DNA of 32,884 nucleotides from Candidatus Saccharimonadota bacterium. Lineage in GTDB: Bacteria > Patescibacteriota > Saccharimonadia > Saccharimonadales > Saccharimonadaceae. Numbering within the stretch: position 1 is the stretch's first letter; every line of letters starts with the position of its first letter. The stretch spans positions 1 through 32,884 of the forward strand of contig JAFQXY010000008.1 of NCBI GenBank assembly GCA_017406745.1, written 5' to 3'. The position numbers were made by a program, and so were the translations under genes. Of the stretch, positions 23,775 to 29,816 are shown one piece after another. Under the pieces are notes generated by a model. The model did not search any database, was not told the DNA's origin, and worked only from the letters and a program-made list of their open reading frames with translations.

Positions 23775-24545
23775 ATGAGGATTACAATTTTAGGTCGCGG
23801 CGCCTATGGCGTAGCATTAGGAAATATTTTAGAAGAAAACAAAAACACCGTTATTTATTATGATATAAAAGACGACACCCCTCTAGAAGACGCCCTCCAG
23901 GACGCCGAAGCCATTTTAATGGCTGTTCCATCAGAAGCAGTACCAGCGTTATTGCCAAAACTTCCTCACCACCTACCACTCGTAGTAGCCACCAAGGGTA
24001 TTTTAGACATAGCCACTTTTGCTGATTTCGCCGACCTTACCATCTTAAGTGGCGCCGGTTTTGCCACAGATTTATCCACCAAAAAACCTACCGTTCTTAC
24101 TATTACCAACATTTTAGTATCTACTTGGTTTCTACAAGATTGGCTAGAGTTTCAAATTACCGATGACATAGCCGGCGTACTTATGTGTGGCGCTCTTAAA
24201 AATGTTTATGCCATGGAAGCTGGTCGACTAGGATTAAAACGTGACACTCTCGAATGGGCGGAGTTTTTAGGTAAAACCCTCCATGAAATGCGCGAGATTC
24301 TAGCTATCAATGATGCCGACCCAAACACAGTCAATCTTAGCTGTGGCAAAGCAGACTTAGAATTAACTTGTGGGCTCCCCTCACGCAATTACGAATTTGG
24401 CACCCTTATCGCCCAAAACCCCAATTATCATCCCCAAAACACCATAGAGGGGCTTACTACATTGCAAAAATTAAAAAATGGAGCGATTGTTATACCCAAA
24501 AATGCAGATATCTTAATTAAAATTATGGAGGAAAAATGGGATTAA
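23775..24545 (+). CDS. gpsA: Glycerol-3-phosphate dehydrogenase [NAD(P)+], short form
   Basis: Makes sn-glycerol-3-phosphate for phospholipids from dihydroxyacetone phosphate. The Rossmann motif is GRGAYG (7-12). ILMAVPSEAV, the substrate-loop LSGAGFATDL (91-100) and GALKNVYAMEAG with catalytic K142 all match the family. NAVTVNLSCGKADLELTC-like residues near the C-terminus resemble the usual GxGDLxLTC. At 256 residues it is much shorter than the typical 320-340, with material missing from the N-terminal domain between the second strand and the VPS motif and elsewhere. Active-site pieces are kept, so it is probably a compact functional enzyme. Confidence 0.88.
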   Translation: MRITILGRGAYGVALGNILEENKNTVIYYDIKDDTPLEDALQDAEAILMAVPSEAVPALLPKLPHHLPLVVATKGILDIATFADFADLTILSGAGFATDLSTKKPTVLTITNILVSTWFLQDWLEFQITDDIAGVLMCGALKNVYAMEAGRLGLKRDTLEWAEFLGKTLHEMREILAINDADPNTVNLSCGKADLELTCGLPSRNYEFGTLIAQNPNYHPQNTIEGLTTLQKLKNGAIVIPKNADILIKIMEEKWD

Positions 24546-27500
24546 ATACCAAACAACGCGAAGCCGTAGAATATCTAGAAGGTCCACTACTGGTACTGGC
24601 TGGCCCAGGCACTGGCAAAACACAATTATTATCCGAAAAAGTTGCCTACATTTTAAAAACAACTGATACTTTGCCCGAGAATATCCTCTGCGTCACATTT
24701 ACCGAATCTGGCGCCCAAAATATGCGCGAACGCCTCAAATCTATTATTGGGCGCGATGGCCTCAAAGTCAATATTAGCACCTACCATGTACTAGGGCAAG
24801 AAATCCTCTCCGAATATCGCAATTATTCCGAAGATTACGATCGCAAATTAGACAGCGTTATTGACGAAGTCACTCAATATAAAATTATCAAAAACATCCA
24901 AGCTAAACTATCGGGCAAGGATATTTTAAGAGGTGACAATGTAAAAGATATCATTAGTGTAATCTCCGAATCCAAATCCGCCAGCCTATCCGCTAGCGAT
25001 TTGCAAAAAATTGCTGAGCAAAATCTCCAAGACTCTGAAGTGATATCAAAGGCTATTTCTCCACTATTATTAAATATTGTGCCACGTCAATTTCGTGAAT
25101 CATACGACAAAGCCTACCAGCCAATTTACGAAATCTTGCAAAATTATCTCGAACTAGACCCATTACTTCCCAGAGTAGAACGTTCCATCGTGGGGCTAGC
25201 TCGCGACCTAAAGACTGCCATATTAGAAGCCGAATCCACCGAAAAAATCAAACCTTTATCTGGCTGGAAAGATACTTATTTTGAAAAAGACCATAAAGGT
25301 AATTATCGCCTCAAAGATCGTGTTGCCAACAAAAAATTACTTAGTATTGCTAACATCATGCAACAATATGAAACTTACCTGCACGAACAAGGTTTATACG
25401 ATTTTGACGACATGATTCAAGAAGCCGTCCGCATACTCGCCAAAGACGAGGGGTTTCGTCTTACTCTTAGCGAACGCTATCAATTTATTATGCTGGATGA
25501 GTTTCAAGATACCAATCCATCACAATTTATGATAATCAAGCAACTCACCAACTATGAAAAGCCAATGATAATGGCCGTAGGCGATGACGACCAAGCTATT
25601 TATGAATTTCAAGGCGCTCTCTCCACCAATTTACTAGATTTTCAAAAACATTACTCTGCTAATGTTATCGCTCTCACCGAAAACTATCGTAGCACTCAAG
25701 AAATCCTAGATTTCTCAAGCCAAATCATCCGCCAAGCCCCAGACCGTTTTGCCGACAAAGAGCTCACCGCTCACAAACCCGCCCCCCCAAAATCTCAAAT
25801 TATCCGCAGAGAATTTTTATCCTCGGAGTTAGAGTATGCTTGGATTGCTAGCCAAATCGCAGAACTTATTAAAAATGGCGTATCCCAAAGCCAAATTGCT
25901 GTCATATCATATAAAACCAAATATTTCCTACCTTTACTACCATTTTTGAAATCTTATCCCGAAATCAAAATTGCCTACGAAAAACGCGACAATCTCTTGG
26001 AAGACGAAAAAATCCACGAACTATTAACTATTGCGCGTTTTGTTTATGAGTTGGCCAACGAGCGCAAGGTAGATACATCTCTACTAGAAATCCTTGCATA
26101 TCCGTATTTTAAATTACCCATGCTAGAAGTAGTGCGTTTGGCCGGCGTAGCCAAGCACGAGCATAAGTCACTCTACGATGTAGCAAGCGCGTCCGAAAGT
26201 TCCGATATAACAGAGGTAACAACATGGCTGGCAGATTTAGTCGCCAAATCTTTCAATGAGCCACTAGAGATTTTCCTAGATTACCTTACCGGCGTTACTG
26301 AGTTAAACGGCTACCGCTCGCCATTTTTGGCCTATTATACTAAAGATGGCGGATACGAAGCATTTACTCTGTACGAAAACTTGTCCGCCCTTAAGGGGCG
26401 CCTAGTCAAACACTTCGGCGAAAAACCTCTCCGCCTGCGCGATTTAATAGAAATGATTACAGATTATATCGAGGCTGAAATCCCCATCAATGTCACCAGC
26501 CCATATCGCGACGCAGACGAATCCGTCCAGATTTTATCTGCCCACAAAGCAAAAGGGCTAGAGTTCGAACACGTTTTTATGTTATCAGTAGACCATGTGG
26601 CGTGGGGTAAGGGTAAAGGCAATAATAATCTCCTAGCCCTCCCCAAAAACCTCGCTTTTATTCGCCATACCGGCACCACCGATGGTGAAAAACTCCGTAT
26701 ACTTTACGTAGCGCTTACTCGCGCCAAAACCCACCTATATCTCACCAATTCTTTGCACGATTTTAATGACAAATCCCCAGATAGGCTAGAATATTTAGAA
26801 GAATACATCCAAAAAGACCCAGACACCGGCACAGAATCTATTATTTCGCCATTTTTGCCCACCAAAAACGTTATTTTAGACTACATAGAAGGCGCGTTAC
26901 CAAGTTCCGCACCTAATACTTCAGAAAACTCCAATACCACAGAGCTAATTATCCAAAATCGCACCGCCAATCTACAAAAATGGCTTCATCCCTATATAGA
27001 ATTAGCTCCAGATATGCGCACCATTTACAAAGAACGTGTCCAAAATTACCGCATGAGCGCCACCGCCCTTACCAATTTTATAGATATAGTCTATGCTGGC
27101 CCTGTCCAATTTTTCAAATCTTATCTACTACAAGCCCCTCGCGAGCCAGAAACCGAATCGCTCATCTACGGCATTTTAATACATTCCACTTTTGAAGCTG
27201 TCACCAACGAGCAATTAACAGATGAACAAGCCATAGATTATTTCCTTGCCGAGTTAGAAAAGCAAGATATTTCTGTGGATACTCGCCAAGCGCTCCGTGA
27301 AAAGGGTCTAGCAGACCTCAGCATTGCGCTTAGAGAGTTTGGCAAAATCTTACGTGACGGCAAAGCCGAAGTAGATTTTGCTTCAGAAAAACTCGTAGTC
27401 AACGGAGTACCAGTTACCGGCAAAATTGACCACATCATAGTAGATGACGCTACTAAGACTATCGAAATCTACGATTTTAAAACTGCCGGCTACCACAAAG

Positions 27501-27844
27501 AAAAATGGCAATCGCACGCTACTTTATATAAATATATGCTCCAGCTCGAATTTTACAAAATGTTACTTAATAATTCTCGCAAATATAATAAATATAAAGT
27601 AACTCGCGCGCATATATTATTTGTAGTACCAGATCGCGATGGCGAAGTATATGACAAAATCTACGATTATTCAGAAACCGAATATCAGCAATTTATCAAT
27701 TTGCTTACCGCTGTCTATTCAGAAATATTCACCCTTAATTTTATGGATGATTCAGACATTTTTATAGAACCAGATGAATCTCGCAAGCTCAAAGACATCC
27801 AAGATTTCATTGCGCTACTGCTTGAGAAAAATACCAAAAAATAG
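24536..27844 (+). CDS. UvrD/AddA-type helicase with C-terminal RecB-like nuclease
   Basis: A 1102-residue superfamily 1A helicase fused to a nuclease. Helicase motifs in order: Walker A AGPGTGKT (K28), LDEFQDTNPSQ (D321, E322), VGDDDQAIYEFQG, TENYRSTQEIL, SAHKAKGLEFEHV and LYVALTRAKTHLYL. The C-terminal PD-(D/E)XK nuclease has H883 in LIHSTFEAV, D965 in GKIDHI, and D980-x-K982 in YDFKTA, then a QLEFYK block. No iron-sulphur cysteines are present, as in AddA rather than AddB. It probably processes double-strand ends in recombination. The ATG overlaps the gpsA end and has GGAGG upstream. Confidence 0.93.
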   Translation: MGLNTKQREAVEYLEGPLLVLAGPGTGKTQLLSEKVAYILKTTDTLPENILCVTFTESGAQNMRERLKSIIGRDGLKVNISTYHVLGQEILSEYRNYSEDYDRKLDSVIDEVTQYKIIKNIQAKLSGKDILRGDNVKDIISVISESKSASLSASDLQKIAEQNLQDSEVISKAISPLLLNIVPRQFRESYDKAYQPIYEILQNYLELDPLLPRVERSIVGLARDLKTAILEAESTEKIKPLSGWKDTYFEKDHKGNYRLKDRVANKKLLSIANIMQQYETYLHEQGLYDFDDMIQEAVRILAKDEGFRLTLSERYQFIMLDEFQDTNPSQFMIIKQLTNYEKPMIMAVGDDDQAIYEFQGALSTNLLDFQKHYSANVIALTENYRSTQEILDFSSQIIRQAPDRFADKELTAHKPAPPKSQIIRREFLSSELEYAWIASQIAELIKNGVSQSQIAVISYKTKYFLPLLPFLKSYPEIKIAYEKRDNLLEDEKIHELLTIARFVYELANERKVDTSLLEILAYPYFKLPMLEVVRLAGVAKHEHKSLYDVASASESSDITEVTTWLADLVAKSFNEPLEIFLDYLTGVTELNGYRSPFLAYYTKDGGYEAFTLYENLSALKGRLVKHFGEKPLRLRDLIEMITDYIEAEIPINVTSPYRDADESVQILSAHKAKGLEFEHVFMLSVDHVAWGKGKGNNNLLALPKNLAFIRHTGTTDGEKLRILYVALTRAKTHLYLTNSLHDFNDKSPDRLEYLEEYIQKDPDTGTESIISPFLPTKNVILDYIEGALPSSAPNTSENSNTTELIIQNRTANLQKWLHPYIELAPDMRTIYKERVQNYRMSATALTNFIDIVYAGPVQFFKSYLLQAPREPETESLIYGILIHSTFEAVTNEQLTDEQAIDYFLAELEKQDISVDTRQALREKGLADLSIALREFGKILRDGKAEVDFASEKLVVNGVPVTGKIDHIIVDDATKTIEIYDFKTAGYHKEKWQSHATLYKYMLQLEFYKMLLNNSRKYNKYKVTRAHILFVVPDRDGEVYDKIYDYSETEYQQFINLLTAVYSEIFTLNFMDDSDIFIEPDESRKLKDIQDFIALLLEKNTKK

Positions 27845-27850
27845 TATAAT
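27845..27850 (+). promoter_or_regulatory. Candidate promoter of the zinc-finger gene leader
   Basis: TATAAT begins at the base after the helicase stop codon. It would give an mRNA leader of about 130 bases. No clear -35 is visible. Confidence 0.4.
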
Positions 27851-27870
27851 CATAGCTGGAATCGTTTTGA

Positions 27871-27957
27871 TATGATTTGCTGTGAGTTATCATTTTGAAG
27901 ATATCTGTCAAAATCAATAATCAAAATGGGCTGCGGTGTGGAAACCCAGCAATCATA
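27871..27957 (+). promoter_or_regulatory. Structured 5' leader with competing hairpins
   Basis: TATGATTTGCTG (27871-27882) can pair with CAGCAATCATA (27947-27957), closing a multi-hairpin structure. Inside, ATTTTGA (27892-27898) can pair with either of two TCAAAAT copies (27908-27914 or 27921-27927). GCTG..CAGC with GGT/ACC (27930-27950) forms another hairpin that uses the same CAGC as the closing stem. The helices cannot all form together, which is the layout of a switch or attenuator. No known riboswitch class is recognised. Confidence 0.4.
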
Positions 27958-27990
27958 CAAATACGGTTTAGTAATCTTTGAGGAGGTGAT

Positions 27991-28161
27991 ATGGTGAAGC
28001 GCAACGTCTGGTACAAATGTCCCTATTGTGATGCGCCGTTCTTGAGCCCGTATGAGTTGGCGATACATCTATTGTCATGTAATCCCGCCATGGCCGGTGG
28101 CGCACCTAACGATTTGCGCCTGCGGGTGTCCCATCGTGCGCACAAGCGCATCTCGTTCTAA
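27991..28161 (+). CDS. Small C2HC zinc-finger protein (56 aa)
   Basis: A short gene in the gap between the helicase and L33 genes. It begins MVKRNVWYKCPYC and has C10, C13, H26 and C30 with spacing C-x2-C-x12-H-x3-C, the spacing of classical zinc fingers (with Cys as the last ligand). The basic tail ends HRAHKRISF and holds more His and Arg. It is preceded by a nearly perfect ribosome site AGGAGGTGAT directly before the ATG, and followed by a strong terminator. At about 54 percent G+C it is richer than its surroundings. It may bind nucleic acid. I know no named family for it. Confidence 0.75.
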   Translation: MVKRNVWYKCPYCDAPFLSPYELAIHLLSCNPAMAGGAPNDLRLRVSHRAHKRISF

Positions 28162-28180
28162 GTCCCTTTCACCCTATCAC

Positions 28181-28216
28181 AATGGCAAGACTATTTCAGT
28201 CTTGCCATTTTCTTTA
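28181..28216 (+). terminator. Strong rho-independent terminator after the zinc-finger gene
   Basis: A perfect 12-bp stem AATGGCAAGACT / AGTCTTGCCATT with a five-base loop is followed by TTCTTT. It separates the zinc-finger unit from the rpmG promoter. Confidence 0.85.
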
Positions 28217-28221
28217 ACCTG

Positions 28222-28230
28222 TGCTATAAT
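28222..28230 (+). promoter_or_regulatory. Extended -10 of rpmG
   Basis: TGC-TATAAT ends ten bases before the ATG at 28241; no ribosome site lies in the short leader. Confidence 0.65.
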
Positions 28231-28240
28231 GTATCTAATT

Positions 28241-28450
28241 ATGGCAAAGAAGAATAATACCAAGCGAAAACTAGTTGGGCTCGTATCTGAGGAATCTGGC
28301 GTGCGCGCTTACTACACCAAGAAAAACACCATGAATACTCCTGATAAGCTAAGCCTAAGGAAGTATGATCCGGTGCTCCGTAAGCACGTTCTCTTTGTAG
28401 AAACCAAAAAGAACCTCGGTCGCAACGAAGTCAAAGAAAAGAAAAGATAA
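28241..28450 (+). CDS. rpmG: 50S ribosomal protein L33, zinc-free form
   Basis: A 69-residue basic protein with the L33 pattern: KRKLVGLVSEESGVRAYYTKKNT, then LSLRKYDPVLRKHVLFVE. Many L33 proteins bind zinc through two CxxC pairs. Here the positions are VSEESG and YDPVLRKH, with no cysteine at all, so this is the C-minus type. A C-terminal extension KKNLGRNEVKEKKR is lysine-rich. It has its own promoter and terminator. Confidence 0.93.
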   Translation: MAKKNNTKRKLVGLVSEESGVRAYYTKKNTMNTPDKLSLRKYDPVLRKHVLFVETKKNLGRNEVKEKKR

Positions 28451-28480
28451 CCCCTCTCACAACCGGGGGTTATTTTTTTT
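28449..28480 (+). terminator. Rho-independent terminator of rpmG
   Basis: The stem AACCCC / GGGGTT starts at the rpmG stop codon and is followed by A and eight T residues. Confidence 0.85.
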
Positions 28481-28495
28481 ACATCATATCCCCTC

Positions 28496-28524
28496 TTTAC
28501 AATTCCCCGCTTCTCTGATATAAT
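28496..28524 (+). promoter_or_regulatory. Full sigma70-type promoter of rpmE
   Basis: TTTACA (28496-28501) and TATAAT (28519-28524) are separated by 17 bp, with TGA before the -10. The ATG follows 11 bases after the -10, so the leader is only a few bases. Confidence 0.75.
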
Positions 28525-28535
28525 AGATAACAATT

Positions 28536-28874
28536 ATGAGTAACAAAGAATTACATCCCAAAGATTATCGCGAAGTCGTCTTCACAGACGAAGCCGCTGG
28601 CTTTTCGTTTTTAACCAAATCCACAGCGAAAAGCACCGAAACCACCAAGTGGACTGACGGCAAAGAATATCCTTTAGTTAAAATCCAAATATCCTCTGCC
28701 TCTCACCCATTTTTCACTGGTGAAGAAAAGATTATCGATACCGAAGGGCGCGTAGATCGCTTCAAGGCACGCACCGCCAAGGCCGAAAAACTCAAATCCG
28801 CCCTCGAAAACAAGGCTAAAAAAGCCGCCAAAGAGGCCGAGAAAAAAGCCAAAGCCGAAGAAAAATCCAAATAA
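28536..28874 (+). CDS. rpmE2: 50S ribosomal protein L31, type B (zinc-free)
   Basis: A 112-residue protein. The L31 type B core covers about 1-75: LHPKDYREVVFTDEAAGFSF, TTKWTDGKEYPLVKIQISSASHPFFTG and DTEGRVDRFKAR. The CxxC zinc motif of type A is absent. After the core there is an Ala/Lys/Glu-rich helical tail of roughly 35 residues, common in CPR ribosomal proteins. The gene has its own promoter and a terminator after the stop. Confidence 0.92.
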   Translation: MSNKELHPKDYREVVFTDEAAGFSFLTKSTAKSTETTKWTDGKEYPLVKIQISSASHPFFTGEEKIIDTEGRVDRFKARTAKAEKLKSALENKAKKAAKEAEKKAKAEEKSK

Positions 28875-28881
28875 TTTCCAC

Positions 28882-28904
28882 AATACGCCCTAGCGGCGTA
28901 TTTT
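28882..28904 (+). terminator. Terminator of rpmE2
   Basis: The stem AATACGCC / GGCGTATT with a five-base loop is followed by a short T-tract that begins in the stem. Confidence 0.6.
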
Positions 28905-28972
28905 GGTATTAAATATTCATTACATAAACGAAGGATATAAAGAATAGATCTAGGCGCCCCTACATACAACTT

Positions 28973-29653
28973 TCACAACCTTTGCAACATTTGGCTAGGC
29001 GTTCTATAACTTATACTTAAGTGTACACGATGGTAGTTGTAGAAGTCAATATACGAAAGTATTTTATCGTCCATTTTCTTCAATGACTCACTCTCTAGAT
29101 AATAGTTTCCGGTACATTCTTCTTGAAGCGTGCGATTAAATCTTTCTATATGGGCATTATCATTTGGTCTACCTAATCTGGTATGGCGAATCTTTATTCC
29201 TCTTTTCTCTAATCTATCTGAGAAATAATTACTAAACTCTAATCCATTATCACTCTGGACCATTTTAAATTTAAAGCCAAAATATTGTTCTGCCTCTAGT
29301 ATCGTGTTCAATGAGTTAATTGGTTTTATTAATTGGTCCCGTACATCTAGAACTAATTGCACAAGATCTTCTGATAAAGTATGCGGTGATTTAGGAGCGG
29401 CAGAAAGCGAATGTATATCCCATTTGCACAATTTGTATTTATAAGCCGATACACCTAAATATTTACGTCTCACAGGATTTTCTAGTTCTATATGATTATT
29501 CTGGACTAGCCATTTTTGATACCATCTCCAAATAGTGGTCCTGTTTACTCCAAAGCGATCTGCTACTACTCCTACTGGTTTTTTCTCTATAACCAGCATT
29601 TTCATAGCTTTTCCTCTTGATTTTTCTATATGTTTACCTGTACTATATGACAT
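28973..29653 (-). pseudogene. IS481-like transposase with internal deletion
   Basis: A 226-codon frame. It has an N-terminal helix-turn-helix (KPVGVVADRFGVNRTTIWRWYQKW) and the second half of an rve integrase core: the second Asp in VQSDNGLEF and the Glu in NDNAHIERFNRTLQEE. The stretch that should carry the first catalytic Asp (about 100 residues in relatives) is absent. The frame jumps from LVLDVRDQL to INSLNTILEAEQYFG. At the junction TTAATTGGT occurs twice, at 29316-29324 and 29329-29337. The DDE triad is incomplete, so it should be inactive although the frame is open. Confidence 0.85.
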
Positions 29654-29718
29654 AGGTAGATTCTCCTTTTATTAAGTGATATTGATATAAGTATAGAATC
29701 TACCTATTTTAATGGCAA
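29652..29718 (-). promoter_or_regulatory. Transposase promoter inside a start-codon-blocking inverted repeat
   Basis: On the minus strand TTGCCA (29713-29718), 17 bp and TATACT (29690-29695) form a good promoter, starting RNA near 29683. A perfect 13-bp inverted repeat, 29695-29707 and 29652-29664, places its second arm over part of the AAGGAG site and the start codon. The first arm lies upstream of the transcription start, so only read-through RNA from outside would fold and hide the start. Confidence 0.7.
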
Positions 29719-29816
29719 TATCCTTACCATTTTATGTTGCAAAGGTTCTGAGATAATACGGTGGTTTTGTTTTTTATAATTATTTAGTTTAATATGCGAA
29801 ACAATTCGGCGTTATT

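Larger units (their letters stand above)
28973..29751 (-). mobile_element. IS481-like insertion element, internally deleted
   Basis: Eighteen-base terminal inverted repeats, TCACAACCTTTGCAACAT at 28973-28990 and its inverse at 29734-29751, match at 17 positions. They enclose one transposase gene whose stop codon lies in the left repeat. The total length of 779 bp is short for an IS481 member. I see no target-site duplication. It sits between L31 and the right-hand surface-protein gene. Confidence 0.8.
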
